A DNA stretch of 64,000 nt. It comes from Halarchaeum grantii. GTDB lineage: Archaea > Halobacteriota > Halobacteria > Halobacteriales > Halobacteriaceae. This document shows, in pieces, positions 16,201 through 25,667 of this stretch. How positions within the stretch are numbered: the first letter of the stretch is position 1; each line of letters begins with the position of its first letter. The notes under the pieces were generated by a model. That model was given only the letters and a program-made list of their open reading frames with translations. It was not told the origin of the DNA and ran no database searches. Both the position numbers and the translations under genes were made by a program. Where the stretch lies: positions 992,001 to 1,056,000 of the forward strand of contig NZ_BMPF01000001.1 of NCBI RefSeq assembly GCF_014647455.2, written 5' to 3'.

Positions 16201-17373
16201 ATGCCGGAGCCCCTGCTCGTCGTCGGCGTGCTCGTCGCGGTGTTCGTCGGCTACAACATCGGTGGCTCCTCGACGGGCGTCGCCTTCGGTCCCGCCGTCG
16301 GCTCGAAGGTCGTCACGAAGGCCGGCGCCGCCGGTCTCATGTCCGTCTTCGCGCTCCTCGGCGGCTGGACGGTCGGCCGGAACGTCATCCAGACGATGGG
16401 CGGCGACATCGTCCCGAGCGAGCAGTTCACGCTCGCGACGAGCGTCGGCGTGCTCTTCTTCGTCGGCGTCGCGCTCCTCGTCTCGAACCGCTACGGCGTC
16501 CCCGCCTCCACGTCGATGACCGCCGTCGGCTCGATCGCCGGCCTCGGCGTCGCCACCGGCACCCTCCAGATGGCGTCGATGGGACGCATCGTCTCCGCGT
16601 GGGTGGTCGCGCCCGTCATCGCCTTCTGGCTCTGCGCGGTCGTCGGCCGCTACGCCTACCCCTACCTCGACGCGGCGTTCCGCCTCGACGCCGCCGAGAA
16701 CGGGCTCTTCACGTGGTCGGAGGGCGGGCGCGTCGCCCACCCGACCGGCGTCAACGACGACGCCACCACCCGGCAGTTCGTCGCGTCCGCGCTCGTCGTC
16801 GCCATCGGCTGTTACATGGCGTTCTCGGCGGGGGCGTCGAACACCGCGAACGCCGTCGCGCCGCTCGTCGGCGGGGGCTACCTCGGGAGCGACGTCGGCG
16901 TCCTCATCGCGGGCGGCGCGATCGCGCTCGGCGCGTTCACCATCGCTCGGCGCACCCTCGACACCGTCGGGAACGACCTCACGGACCTCCCGCTGCTCGC
17001 CGCACTCATCGTCGAAGTCGTCTCCGCGACCCTCATCACCGTCCTCTCCGTGATGGGGATCCCCGCGAGCCTCGCGGTCTCGGCGACGATGTGCATCGTC
17101 GGCCTCGGGTGGGGGCGGGCCACGCGCACCGTCCGCGCGAACGACGCGCTCAGCGGCGAGGGCGAGGCGCCCGTCTCCGTCGGGTCGCTCACCGCCGAAC
17201 GCGCCGAGACGCCGAGTGACGTCCCCGGTATCGGCGAGGAGGACCCCGAGGACCTCGCCGCCGCCGACCTCTTCGACCCCGCGACGGTGGGCCGCGTCGT
17301 CATCCTCTGGGTGCTCACGCCGTCCATCGCGGCCGCCGCGTCCTACGTGCTGTTCAGCCTCCTCCCATCGTGA
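16201..17373 (+). CDS. pit: PiT-family inorganic phosphate permease
   Basis: 390 residues with about 10 hydrophobic segments. The two internally duplicated PiT signatures are visible: GYNIGGSSTGVAFGPAVG near residue 18 (classical GANDVANA-like region) and FSAGASNTANAVAPLVGGGY near 205. The central hydrophilic loop and the second hydrophilic stretch (about 320-355) with GEEDPEDLAAADLF are cytosolic. It should import phosphate with a cation. It stands alone: hisA diverges on the left (126 nt) and ferredoxin follows after 107 nt. A PsiE-like gene is at 22.1 kb. Confidence 0.92.
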   Translation: MPEPLLVVGVLVAVFVGYNIGGSSTGVAFGPAVGSKVVTKAGAAGLMSVFALLGGWTVGRNVIQTMGGDIVPSEQFTLATSVGVLFFVGVALLVSNRYGVPASTSMTAVGSIAGLGVATGTLQMASMGRIVSAWVVAPVIAFWLCAVVGRYAYPYLDAAFRLDAAENGLFTWSEGGRVAHPTGVNDDATTRQFVASALVVAIGCYMAFSAGASNTANAVAPLVGGGYLGSDVGVLIAGGAIALGAFTIARRTLDTVGNDLTDLPLLAALIVEVVSATLITVLSVMGIPASLAVSATMCIVGLGWGRATRTVRANDALSGEGEAPVSVGSLTAERAETPSDVPGIGEEDPEDLAAADLFDPATVGRVVILWVLTPSIAAAASYVLFSLLPS

Positions 17374-17480
17374 CCTCGGCACGTCGCAGAATCTGACACG
17401 GCGCTACTCGCGACCGAAATCCCCCCGTGGACCGGGTGAAACAGCAAGGCATTTCCTTACGGACACAGAACCACCGGTTG

Positions 17481-17870
17481 ATGCCAACCGTCGAATACCT
17501 CAATTACGAAGTCGTCCAGGACCAGGGCTGGGACATCGACGACGACGACCTGTTCGAAAAAGCCGCCGACGCCGGCCTCGACGACGAGGACTACGGTGAA
17601 CTCGACGTACCCGAGGGCGGGTACATCCTCGAGAGCGCCGAGGCGCAGGGCTACGACTGGCCGTTCTCCTGCCGCGCCGGCGCGTGTGCGAACTGTGCGT
17701 CCATCCTCAAGGAGGGCGAAATCAACATGGACATGCAGCAGATCCTCAGCGACGAGGAGGTCGAGGAGAAGGACGTCCGCCTGACCTGCATCGGTTCCCC
17801 TGAGACCGAGGAGGTCCGCATCGTCTACAACGCGAAGCACCTCGACTACCTCCAGAACCGCGTCATCTAA
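17481..17870 (+). CDS. fer: Haloarchaeal 2Fe-2S ferredoxin
   Basis: 129 residues. Plant-type cluster ligands C64, C69, C72 (CRAGACANC) and C103 (LTCIGSP). The N-terminal acidic insertion (about 15-45, [15 protein letters not shown] and following), characteristic of halophilic ferredoxin, is present. It carries electrons for 2-oxoacid:ferredoxin oxidoreductases and other enzymes. The start at 17481 ([10 protein letters not shown]) matches the mature haloarchaeal protein; an upstream in-frame start would add atypical residues. Confidence 0.97.
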   Translation: MPTVEYLNYEVVQDQGWDIDDDDLFEKAADAGLDDEDYGELDVPEGGYILESAEAQGYDWPFSCRAGACANCASILKEGEINMDMQQILSDEEVEEKDVRLTCIGSPETEEVRIVYNAKHLDYLQNRVI

Positions 17871-17989
17871 CGGGGCCGCCCCGTTCGACGCGAAGCGCAC
17901 ACCGACCTTCCTCCGTTTATCACACCCGGTAGCCGTGGCCGTCCGTCGCTGCCGAAACCCCTTTGGCGCTCTCCCCCACTCTCTCTGCC

Positions 17990-19087
17990 GTGTACGCGTC
18001 CGCGCTCGGCCCGCTCGACTCGCTCGCCCTCGCACTGGTCTCGACGCCGCTCGCGGACGCCTCCGTCCCGGACCTCCTCCGGCTGCTCGCGCTCCCCGTG
18101 TTCGCGTACGGCGCCTACCGCGATATCGAGACGCGTCGCGTCCCGGACGCGCTCTGGCCGCCGCTCCTCCTCCTCGGCGTCGCCTGCCTCGCGTGGGAGG
18201 GGTGGACGGCGTACAGTCAGCCCTACGGGTTCGCGTTCCGGCAGTTCGTGCTCGTCACGGCGGTGAGCGTCCTTCTCGTCGGCGGCCTCGGCGCGCTCTT
18301 CTACTACGTCCCGGCGGGGTTCGGCGGCGCGGACGCGAAGGCGCTCGTCACCATCGGCGTCCTCCTCCCGTCCTACCCGACCTACTACTTCGACGGCTTC
18401 GTCCTCCCGCTCGTCCCCGCGAACGTCCGCGTGTTCTCGCTCACCGTGCTCACGAACGCCCTCCTGTTGGGGATGGCGTACCCGCTCTACCTCCTCGGTG
18501 CGAACGCCGTCCGGGGCGACGTCGCGTCCGTGATGGCCGTCGGGAAGCGCGTGCCCGTTCCGGAGTTGGTCACCGCGCACGGGAGCCTCCTCGAGGACGC
18601 GGCGGGGACGCGCCTCACCGGCGGCCTTGACCTCGACGCGCTGCGGATGTACTGTCGCTGGCGCGGCGTCACGCTCGCGGAGCTCCGCGCGAACCCGGCG
18701 CTGCGCGACCCGGCGACGCTCCCCGCAGAGCCGAACGACCCGACGGACGGCGCCGTCCACCGGGGCGACGCGCGGACGGACGGCGGGGGCGACGAACGCG
18801 GCGCGGACGACGAGCGCACCGAGAGTGACGCCGCTGGCGAGGAGCGCGCGGGCGACGAGTACGACGACGCGTGGGGCGCGGCGGCGTTCATCGAGGATAT
18901 CGAGGGGACGGCGTACGGGACGAGCCCGGCGACGCTGCGCGAGAGCCTCGACCTGCTCGCGGAGCGCGAGTCGGTGTGGGTGACGCCGGGGACGCCGTTC
19001 TTCGTCACGCTCGTGCTCGGGATGGCGCTCGCGTTCGTCTACGGCGACCTCCTGTTCGGCGTCCTCGGCGTCGCCGGCCTCGTCTGA
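17990..19087 (+). CDS. pibD: Archaeal prepilin/preflagellin peptidase (A24)
   Basis: 365 residues if GTG 17990 is used (TTG 17963 is also in frame). Membrane aspartyl protease of family A24: first catalytic Asp in YRDIETRRVPD (D45) and second in FGGADAKAL (D115), with six to seven hydrophobic segments in the first 170 residues. A long acidic cytosolic region (about 230-320) precedes a final TM segment, making it longer than many archaeal PibD proteins. It cleaves class III signal peptides of archaellins and pilins at the cytosolic face. No pilin genes adjoin. Confidence 0.88.
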   Translation: MYASALGPLDSLALALVSTPLADASVPDLLRLLALPVFAYGAYRDIETRRVPDALWPPLLLLGVACLAWEGWTAYSQPYGFAFRQFVLVTAVSVLLVGGLGALFYYVPAGFGGADAKALVTIGVLLPSYPTYYFDGFVLPLVPANVRVFSLTVLTNALLLGMAYPLYLLGANAVRGDVASVMAVGKRVPVPELVTAHGSLLEDAAGTRLTGGLDLDALRMYCRWRGVTLAELRANPALRDPATLPAEPNDPTDGAVHRGDARTDGGGDERGADDERTESDAAGEERAGDEYDDAWGAAAFIEDIEGTAYGTSPATLRESLDLLAERESVWVTPGTPFFVTLVLGMALAFVYGDLLFGVLGVAGLV

Positions 19088-19111
19088 TGGATGCGGGCGA
19101 GCGCAACGGCC

Positions 19112-19116
19112 TTTAG
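19112..19116 (+). promoter_or_regulatory. TATA-like TTTAG box of hisB
   Basis: TTTAG lies 22-26 nt before ATG 19138, in a sequence otherwise nearly free of AT runs. Assigned by spacing. Confidence 0.35.
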
Positions 19117-19137
19117 CCGCCCGGCGCAAGGCGACGT

Positions 19138-19725
19138 ATGAGCACACGCACGGGCGCGGCGTCGCGCGCGACCGCCGAGACCGAAATCGACGTCACCATC
19201 GACCTCGACGGCGACGGCGAGAGCACCGTCGAGACCGGGATCGGGTTCTTCGACCACATGCTCGAGTCGTTCGCGAAGCACGGCCTCTTCGACCTCACGG
19301 TGCGCTGCGACGGCGACCTCCACATCGACGACCACCACACCGTCGAGGACGTCGCCATCGTCCTCGGCGACGCCGTTGAGGACGCCCTCGGCGACAAGCG
19401 CGGCATCGTCCGCTACGCCGACCGGAAGGTCCCGCTCGACGAAGCCGTCGGGAGCGTCGTCCTCGACGTCTCCGGGCGACCATACTACGAGTTCGAGGGG
19501 GCGTTCAGTCAGGAGCGCATCGGCGACTTTTCTAGTATCATGGCCGCGCACTTCTTCCAGTCGTTCGCCGAGCACGCCGGCCTCACCCTCCACTGCGCCG
19601 TCACGGGCGAGAACGCCCACCACGAGGTCGAGGCGCTGTTCAAGGCGAACGCGCGCGCGCTCGACGACGCGACCCGACTCGACGAGCGCCGGAGCGACAC
19701 CCCGAGCACGAAGGGCGAACTCTAG
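19138..19725 (+). CDS. hisB: Imidazoleglycerol-phosphate dehydratase
   Basis: 195 residues with the duplicated His-rich manganese sites: [14 protein letters not shown] (about 36-49), DDHHTVEDV (about 63-71), [12 protein letters not shown] (about 138-149) and [10 protein letters not shown] (about 161-170). It dehydrates IGP to imidazole acetol phosphate in histidine synthesis. Monofunctional, without the HisB phosphatase part. It converges on the next gene, sharing the stop tetranucleotide CTAG at 19722-19725. Confidence 0.97.
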   Translation: MSTRTGAASRATAETEIDVTIDLDGDGESTVETGIGFFDHMLESFAKHGLFDLTVRCDGDLHIDDHHTVEDVAIVLGDAVEDALGDKRGIVRYADRKVPLDEAVGSVVLDVSGRPYYEFEGAFSQERIGDFSSIMAAHFFQSFAEHAGLTLHCAVTGENAHHEVEALFKANARALDDATRLDERRSDTPSTKGEL

Positions 19726-20327
19726 GTCGCGCGCAGTCCCTCCGGCGTCTCCTCGAGGTGGCCGTTCTCGAGCGCCGCGTCCACGATACCGTCGACGTCG
19801 CCCGCGTCGAGGTCGTAGGCGCCCGACGCGAGTTCCGCGAGGTCGCTCCGCGTCATCGCCGTCGGCCGGTTCCTGAGGAGGCGGACGACGCGCCGATACC
19901 CCTCGGGACGCGCCGCCGACCCGGCGCCCTCGGTCGCCTCGCCGCCGTCCGCGTCGTCGCCGTCATCGCGGGCGTCGCCGGCGCTCGCGTCGTCCTCATC
20001 GTCAGCGGCGTCCCCGTCGTCGGCAGTCTCGTCAGCGGCGTCCCCGTCGTCGTCGTGGTCGGCGTCCGCCGCGTCACGCTCCTCGGTACCTACCTCGGAC
20101 GCGGGGGGTTCGAGGGTGACGCTCCGGTCCGCGCCGTCGGCCTCGGCGGCGGTGGCGTCGCGGGCCCCGAGCGCGTCGAGGAGCGGGTCGACGACGCCCG
20201 CGAGGGTGTCGCGACAGTCCACACAGAGGACGAGTCGGCGCTCGGCGGCGTCCACCGCGGGCGGGAGGACCTCGTAGACGCCGTCGGCGCGCTCCGCACA
20301 GAAGTCACAGCGGTCGAGTTCGCGCAT
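19722..20327 (-). CDS. Zinc-finger protein with acidic linker and HTH-like C-terminus
   Basis: 201 residues from ATG 20327. Residues 1-50 carry CDFC (7-10) and CVDC (35-38), a four-Cys zinc-binding pair. Residues about 75-135 are an extremely Asp/Ala-rich low-complexity linker with DDGDAAD-type repeats. Residues about 143-201 ([20 protein letters not shown] and on to [11 protein letters not shown]) read as a winged-helix-like domain. A DNA- or RNA-binding role is plausible. The repetitive linker should vary in length between strains. Family not named with confidence. Confidence 0.75.
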   Translation of the reverse strand: MRELDRCDFCAERADGVYEVLPPAVDAAERRLVLCVDCRDTLAGVVDPLLDALGARDATAAEADGADRSVTLEPPASEVGTEERDAADADHDDDGDAADETADDGDAADDEDDASAGDARDDGDDADGGEATEGAGSAARPEGYRRVVRLLRNRPTAMTRSDLAELASGAYDLDAGDVDGIVDAALENGHLEETPEGLRAT

Positions 20328-20435
20328 ACAAGGTGCGAGGCGCTCGCCGCCCTTAATTCGTGCCCGTCTCCGAGCGTCGCGGTAGCGTCCGCCGCCACAC
20401 CGTCGTTTTTGCACGCGCGGCCCCGACCGCGAGGT

Positions 20436-21458
20436 ATGCCCGAGATTCCCGAGACGATGGACGCACAGGTCGTCCGCGAACACGGCGACCCGGACGCCTT
20501 CGAACCCGCCACGCTCGACGTGCCCGAACCGGAGGCGAACGAGGTGCTCGTCGAAGTCGCGGCGACGAGCGTCAACCCCGTGGACACGAAGATCCGCAGC
20601 GGCGCGGCCGCCGACCTCGGCCCCGACGCCCCCGCGGTCCTGCACGGCGACCTCGCCGGAACGGTCGTCGCGGTGGGCGCGGGCGTCGAGCGCTTCGACG
20701 TCGGCGACGAGGTGTACGGCTGTCCGGGCGGCGTGGCCGGGACGACCGGCGCGCTCGCGGAGTACGCGGCCGCCGACGCCGCGACGCTCGCGCACAAGCC
20801 CGACGCGCTCTCGATGCGCGAGGCCGCCGCGCTCCCGCTCGTCTCCATCACCGCGTGGGACGGCCTCGTGACGCGCGCGGGCGTCGAACCCGGCGACGAC
20901 GTCCTCGTCCACGGCGGTTCCGGTGGCGTGGGCCACGTCGGCGTCCAACTCGCCGCCCTCGAAGGCGGCGTCGTCCACGCGACGGCATCGACGGCGGAGA
21001 AGCGCGCGCTCGCCCGCGACATCGGCGCGGACGTCGCCTTCGACTACCACCGCGACGTCGCGGACTACGTCGAGGAGTACACGGGAGGCGACGGCTTCGA
21101 CGTCGTCTTCGACACTGTCGGCGCGGGCGCGGACAACATCGAGCCCTCGCTGGAGGCCGCCGCGCTGAAGGGCCGCGTCGTCGCCACCGTCTCGCGAGGC
21201 GAGGCGAGCCTCGACGCCGTCCACTCGAAGGGGCTCAGCTTCGACACGGTGTTCATGCTCATCCCGCTCCTCCACGGCGACCACGCGGGGCGCGTGCGCC
21301 ACGGCGAGATCCTCGAACGCGTCGCGTCGCTCGCTGACGCCGGGAAGCTCGCCCCGGTCCTCGACGACACCGACTACGCGCTCTCGGACGTGAGCGAGGC
21401 CCACCGCCGACTCGAGTCCGGCGAGCACGTCGGGAAGGTCACCGTCCGCGTCGAGTGA
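20436..21458 (+). CDS. Zinc-independent MDR oxidoreductase (quinone oxidoreductase type)
   Basis: 340 residues from ATG 20436; a second ATG at 20457 (MDAQVVREHG) is closer to the usual family start. GroES-like N-terminal domain with ATSVNPVDTKIRSG, then a Rossmann domain with the NAD(P)H motif HGGSGGVGHVGVQLA (about 159-173). The zinc-ligand cysteines of alcohol dehydrogenases are missing, so a quinone or enone reductase is more likely than an alcohol dehydrogenase. Divergent from the zinc-finger gene; 33 nt before the isochorismatase gene. Confidence 0.88.
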   Translation: MPEIPETMDAQVVREHGDPDAFEPATLDVPEPEANEVLVEVAATSVNPVDTKIRSGAAADLGPDAPAVLHGDLAGTVVAVGAGVERFDVGDEVYGCPGGVAGTTGALAEYAAADAATLAHKPDALSMREAAALPLVSITAWDGLVTRAGVEPGDDVLVHGGSGGVGHVGVQLAALEGGVVHATASTAEKRALARDIGADVAFDYHRDVADYVEEYTGGDGFDVVFDTVGAGADNIEPSLEAAALKGRVVATVSRGEASLDAVHSKGLSFDTVFMLIPLLHGDHAGRVRHGEILERVASLADAGKLAPVLDDTDYALSDVSEAHRRLESGEHVGKVTVRVE

Positions 21459-21491
21459 ACGACTAAGGGCCTCGGCGTCCCCGACACGGGT

Positions 21492-22061
21492 ATGCCCGAG
21501 TTCGACCCGGAGCGCACCGCACTGCTCGTCGTCGACATGCAGAACGGCTTTTGCCACCCGGACGGCAGCCTCTACGCGCCCGCGAGCGAGGACGCGATCG
21601 ACCCCTGCGTCTCGCTCGTCGAGCGGGCGCGCGAGGCGGGCGCGTCCGTCGTCTACACCCGCGACGTCCACCCGGCGGGCCAGTTCGACGACACCCACTA
21701 CTACGACGAGTTCGAGCGCTGGGGCGAGCACGTCGTCGAGGGGTCGTGGGACGCCGAACTCGTCGACGCCCTCCCGGAGGCCGACCACGTCGTCGCGAAG
21801 CACACCTACGACGCCTTCTACCGGACCGATCTGGAGGGGTACCTCGACACGCACGGGATCGACGACCTCGTGCTCTGCGGGACGCTCGCGAACGTCTGCG
21901 TCCTCCACACCGCGTCGAGCGCGGGCCTGCGCGACTACCGCCCCGTCGTCGTCTCGGACGCGCTCGGCTACATCGACGAGGACCACCGGGAGTACGCGAC
22001 CGAGCACGCCGACTGGCTCTTCGGCGAGACCGCGTCGCGCGCGAGCGTGGCGTTCGCCTGA
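21492..22061 (+). CDS. Isochorismatase-like cysteine hydrolase (nicotinamidase type)
   Basis: 189 residues. Catalytic triad D15 (LLVVDMQNGF), K103 (VVAKHTYDAF) and C136 (GTLANVCVLHTA) with the cis-peptide region before it. The DVHPAGQFDDTHY segment (58-70) supplies likely metal ligands, as in nicotinamidase PncA. A role in NAD recycling (nicotinamide to nicotinate) is likely but other amides are possible. It follows the oxidoreductase after 33 nt and its stop abuts that of the PsiE-like gene. Confidence 0.88.
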   Translation: MPEFDPERTALLVVDMQNGFCHPDGSLYAPASEDAIDPCVSLVERAREAGASVVYTRDVHPAGQFDDTHYYDEFERWGEHVVEGSWDAELVDALPEADHVVAKHTYDAFYRTDLEGYLDTHGIDDLVLCGTLANVCVLHTASSAGLRDYRPVVVSDALGYIDEDHREYATEHADWLFGETASRASVAFA

Positions 22062-22514
22062 TTAGACGTCCTGCTCGGTCGGCGTCGCGACGTTCGTGCG
22101 CTGGACGACGTAGAGCGCGGCGACGAGCGCGAGCAGGAGGCCGGCGTAGCCGGCTGCGGAGACGGCGGCCTCCGTCGCGGACGCGTAGTCGCCCGCGTGG
22201 AAGCTGATGATCTTCCGCGCGACCGCGATGAGGCCCGCGGCGATGACGATGCGGATGACGCTCTTCTCCTGTGCGTACGCGACGACGGTCTGGAAGATTT
22301 CGACGATGATGAAGAGGAGGAGGATCTCGTCGATGAGGCCGATGATGGCGTCCGTCTGCGCGATTTCGCCCGTCCGCACGAGGTCGACGATCTGGAGGAG
22401 GAAGTCGAAGACGCCGACCGCGAACAGCCCGACGAGCACGAACGCCGCGACGGTTTCGAGGTAGCGCATCAGTCGCTCGGAGAGCCCGACGGCCGTATCG
22501 ACGTCCACGTCCAT
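22062..22514 (-). CDS. PsiE-like membrane protein
   Basis: 150 residues with four hydrophobic segments (about 22-45, 56-80, 86-103, 118-137). The pattern with LLLFIIVEIFQTVVAYAQ and a basic IRIVIAAGLIAVARKII segment matches the phosphate-starvation-inducible PsiE family. Function unknown even in bacteria. Divergent from pyrC, with 123 nt between the starts. Confidence 0.75.
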   Translation of the reverse strand: MDVDVDTAVGLSERLMRYLETVAAFVLVGLFAVGVFDFLLQIVDLVRTGEIAQTDAIIGLIDEILLLFIIVEIFQTVVAYAQEKSVIRIVIAAGLIAVARKIISFHAGDYASATEAAVSAAGYAGLLLALVAALYVVQRTNVATPTEQDV

Positions 22515-22637
22515 GGGGTCGCGGTACAGGCGCCGCCGGGAAAAGCTCGGTCCCCGACGCCCGCCGTCGCGCCGTCGCGACCCACGACGGGAGCGGCGCT
22601 CCGTCAACTTTAGGCGACGGACGCGAGAGAGTCGGGT

Positions 22638-23975
22638 ATGCGCGTGATTCGCGACGCGACGCTCGCGGACGGCCGAGTCCGCGACGTCCGCCTCGCCGAC
22701 GACGGCACCATCGACGTCGTCGGCGAGGCCCTCGACGGCGAGACGACGATCGACGCCGACGGACGACTCCTCCTCCCGGGCGCGCTCGACGTCCACGTCC
22801 ACTTCCGCCAGCCGGGCGCGAGCCAGAAGGAGACGTGGGCGACCGGGAGTCGCTCGGCGGCCGCCGGCGGCGTCACCACCGTCGTCGACCAGCCGAACAC
22901 CGACCCGCCGACGACGTCGGGCGACGCCTTCGACGGGAAGGAGGCGTTCGCGGACGACTCGCTCGTCGACTACGGCATCAACGGCGGCGTCACCGATGAC
23001 TGGGACCCGGACTCGCTGTTCGCGCGGCCGCTGTTCGCGCTCGGCGAGGTCTTCCTCGCGGACTCGACGGGCGAGATGGGGATCGACGCCGACCTCTTCG
23101 CGGACGCCGTCGCGCGCGCCGCCGACGCGGGCGTCCCCGTCACCGTTCACGCCGAGGACGCGACGGAGTTCGACGAGAGCGTGCTGCCACGCAGCACGGA
23201 GACGCGAGCGGAGAGCGATAGCGAGCCGGGAGCGGGCGCGAGAGAGCGCGACGACGTGGCCGCGTGGAGCGCCTACCGCACGGCCGACGCCGAAATCGCC
23301 GCCGCCGAGCGCACCGTCGAGGTCGCGGGCGACGCCGACGCGCAAGTCCACCTCGCGCACACCTCGACGCCCGAAGCCGTCGATATCGCCCGTGAGGGCG
23401 GCCTCACCTGCGAAGTGACGCCCCACCACCTCTTCCGCTCGACCGACGACTACGAGGAGTTGGGGACGTTCGGCCGGATGAACCCACCACTCCGAAGCGA
23501 GGACCGCCGCGAGCGCCTCTTCGAGCGCCTCGTCGACGGGCGCGTCGACGTCGTCGCGACCGACCACGCGCCACACACGCGCGCGGAGAAGGACGCGGAC
23601 GTCTGGAACGCGCCCTCGGGGGTGCCGGGGGTCGAGACGATGGTGCCGCTCCTCCTCGCCGCCACCCGGGAGACGGAGCTCACCGTCGAGCGCGTCCGGG
23701 ACGTCACCGCGCGGAACCCCGCCGATATCTTCGGCGTCGAGTCGAAGGGGCGGGTCGCCGAGGGCTACGACGCCGACCTCGCGCTCTACGACCTCGACGA
23801 CGCCACCGAAATCGCGGGCGCGGACCTCCACTCGAAATGCGGGTGGACCCCGTTCGAGGGCGACGCGGGCGTCTTCCCCGAGTGGACGATGCGTCGCGGC
23901 GCCGTCGTCTGGGACGCCGCCGCGGAGTCGTTCGGTGACGCGAACGGGGAGAACGTACGCGGATCCGACCAGTAG
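22638..23975 (+). CDS. pyrC: Dihydroorotase
   Basis: 445 residues, amidohydrolase barrel. H53 and H55 in DVHVHFRQPG, a TVHAEDA segment (about 168), HLAHTSTPEA, and ATDHAPHT near residue 310 with the last metal Asp. It cyclises carbamoyl aspartate in pyrimidine synthesis. Residues about 183-210 (RSTETRAESDSEPGAG and on) are low-complexity and encoded by GCGAGCGGAGAGCGATAGCGAG-like DNA that resembles nearby intergenic repeats; the last residues (DANGENVRGSDQ) are likewise encoded by a GCGAACGGGGAG element. These pieces may be repeat-derived. Confidence 0.95.
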   Translation: MRVIRDATLADGRVRDVRLADDGTIDVVGEALDGETTIDADGRLLLPGALDVHVHFRQPGASQKETWATGSRSAAAGGVTTVVDQPNTDPPTTSGDAFDGKEAFADDSLVDYGINGGVTDDWDPDSLFARPLFALGEVFLADSTGEMGIDADLFADAVARAADAGVPVTVHAEDATEFDESVLPRSTETRAESDSEPGAGARERDDVAAWSAYRTADAEIAAAERTVEVAGDADAQVHLAHTSTPEAVDIAREGGLTCEVTPHHLFRSTDDYEELGTFGRMNPPLRSEDRRERLFERLVDGRVDVVATDHAPHTRAEKDADVWNAPSGVPGVETMVPLLLAATRETELTVERVRDVTARNPADIFGVESKGRVAEGYDADLALYDLDDATEIAGADLHSKCGWTPFEGDAGVFPEWTMRRGAVVWDAAAESFGDANGENVRGSDQ

Positions 23976-23993
23976 GGAGGAGCCGCGGACCAC

Positions 23994-24072
23994 GCGAACG
24001 GGGAGCCTGCGACCCGTGAGCGAGCGCGACACGACGTGCCGGTGACGGTGGGGAACGACCCGCGAGCGAGAG
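23994..24072. repeat. Two copies of dispersed GCGACCCGYGAGCG repeat
   Basis: In the pyrC-yihY gap, copy A (23994-24024) and copy B (24041-24072) share the layout GGGGA, a few bases, then GACCCG(T/C)GAGCGAG. Related copies lie at 26647-26676 and 48325-48416. All are intergenic, in GC-rich DNA. Confidence 0.5.
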
Positions 24073-24120
24073 CCGGGGAGAGCCCGAACGTTCAACCCGT
24101 GGACGCCCGACGACTCGGGT

Positions 24121-24948
24121 ATGAGTGACGTCTCGGTCGCGCGCGTCCGCGAGGCGGCGCTGGCGACGGTCGCGGTCGTCCGCGACCGGAACCTCACGTT
24201 CGTCGCGGGCGCCATCGCGTACGCCGCGTTCGTCTCGCTCGTCCCGCTCTTAGTGCTCGTCTTCGCGCTCGCCGCCGCGATACGCGGCCCCGGTGCCGCG
24301 GACGCCGTCGTCGCGACGCTCCAGGGCTTCCTCTCGCCGAACGCCGCCGACCTCCTGCGGAACGCGCTCGCGAGCAAGACCGGCGCGTTCGGCACGTCGC
24401 TCTTCGGTGTCGCCCTCCTCGCGTGGAGCGCGCTCAAGGTGTTTCGGGGGTTGAACACGGCGTTCGCGGTCGTCTACGGGACGGAGGACGCCGGGTTCGT
24501 CGACGCCGTCCGGGACGGCGCGGTCGCGCTCGCGTGCCTCGCCGTCGCCGCCGTCGCGCTCGTCGGCATCGGCGTCGTGCTCACGCTCGTCGTCGACCAA
24601 CTCCTCCTCGACCTCCTCGGCCCCGTCCTGTTGCTCGGCGGCCTCACGGTGGCGTTCGCGCCGCTCTACTACGTCCTCCCGGATACCGAGACGACCCTGC
24701 AAGAGGCGCTCCCCGGCGCGTTCGTGGCCGCCGCCGGCTGGCTCGGCCTCGGCGTCGGCTTCCGCGCGTACGTCGCGTACGCCGGCGCGAATCAGGCGTA
24801 CGGCGTGCTCGGCGGTGTCATGCTCCTCCTGACGTGGCTCTACGTCGCCGCGCTCGTCCTCCTCGTCGGCGCGGTCGTGAACGCCGTGCTCGCCGGCCGC
24901 CTCGCCGACGACGGGGGGAACGCCGTCGGCGACGATGACGGCGACTGA
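24121..24948 (+). CDS. YihY/BrkB-family membrane protein
   Basis: 275 residues with about six hydrophobic segments and the family features LTFVAGAIAYAAFVSLVPLL (residues 25-44) and the C-terminal GANQAYGVLGGVMLLLTWLY (about 221-240). Formerly called ribonuclease BN by mistake; the family is of unknown membrane function, possibly transport or lipid-related. Acidic C-terminal tail on the cytosolic side. It converges on the next gene with 3 nt between the stops. Confidence 0.9.
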   Translation: MSDVSVARVREAALATVAVVRDRNLTFVAGAIAYAAFVSLVPLLVLVFALAAAIRGPGAADAVVATLQGFLSPNAADLLRNALASKTGAFGTSLFGVALLAWSALKVFRGLNTAFAVVYGTEDAGFVDAVRDGAVALACLAVAAVALVGIGVVLTLVVDQLLLDLLGPVLLLGGLTVAFAPLYYVLPDTETTLQEALPGAFVAAAGWLGLGVGFRAYVAYAGANQAYGVLGGVMLLLTWLYVAALVLLVGAVVNAVLAGRLADDGGNAVGDDDGD

Positions 24949-24951
24949 GGC

Positions 24952-25575
24952 TCAGTCGTCCGCGTGGCCGGCGTCGCCGCTCATCTCGTGCCCGCAGTTC
25001 GGACACGTCGCCTCCGAGTGCCGGAGTTCGTCGCTCGCCTCCCGGACGTCGCGCATCACCTCGGAGATGCGGTCCTCCGCGTCGAGTTCCTCCTCGACGG
25101 AGAGCTCGACGCCCTCGACTTCGAGGAGGAACTTCGCGACCTCCGTCGCCTCGTACATCACGTCGTCGAGTTCGTCCGCCGTGAAGAAGTCGCTCATCGC
25201 GCCGTAGAGGAACGTCGCGCCCGCCGTCGTCACCTTGTCCTCGAACGACGCGCGCGCTTGGTTCACCGCTTGGGGCGTGTAGGTGTCCGTCATGAACGGG
25301 ACGAGGTCGGGGAGGTTCTCGCCGATCTTCGTCATCTCGACGCCCGTCTCCGTCCGGAAGTCCGCACACAGGCGCGCGATCGCCCACTCGCGGGCGGTGA
25401 TGTACGTCCGGTCGCGCAGGAACTCGTTCACGCGCTCGTACTGCGCGCCGTCCATCTTCTTGAAGCGGTCGTACTTCTGGACGTCCTCGGGGACGCCCGG
25501 CGTCGCCTCGGTCGTGGCGTCGGCCGCGTCGCCCTCGGGTTCGGCGTCGTCCTCGTCGCCGCCCTGCTCGGTCAT
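24952..25575 (-). CDS. Conserved haloarchaeal protein (possibly DUF5806)
   Basis: 207 residues. An acidic disordered N-terminus (1-35) is followed by a helical domain ([20 protein letters not shown] and on to about 185) and a C-terminal [14 protein letters not shown] that could bind zinc (two Cys, two His). No TM segment. I associate this layout with the haloarchaeal DUF5806 family from memory. Function unknown. It is divergent from S6e, with 92 nt between the starts. Confidence 0.75.
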   Translation of the reverse strand: MTEQGGDEDDAEPEGDAADATTEATPGVPEDVQKYDRFKKMDGAQYERVNEFLRDRTYITAREWAIARLCADFRTETGVEMTKIGENLPDLVPFMTDTYTPQAVNQARASFEDKVTTAGATFLYGAMSDFFTADELDDVMYEATEVAKFLLEVEGVELSVEEELDAEDRISEVMRDVREASDELRHSEATCPNCGHEMSGDAGHADD

Positions 25576-25637
25576 GGTCGTCCTACCCGAGAGACGAGCA
25601 AAAGCGTGTCGCCGACCCGCTCGGGGGTTTCGACGTG

Positions 25638-25645
25638 CTTTTAGG
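25638..25645 (+). promoter_or_regulatory. TATA-like box of rps6e
   Basis: CTTTTAGG lies 23-30 nt before ATG 25668, fitting a near-leaderless haloarchaeal promoter. Confidence 0.4.
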
Positions 25646-25667
25646 GCGCGCAGGCCACGAAACGCGT

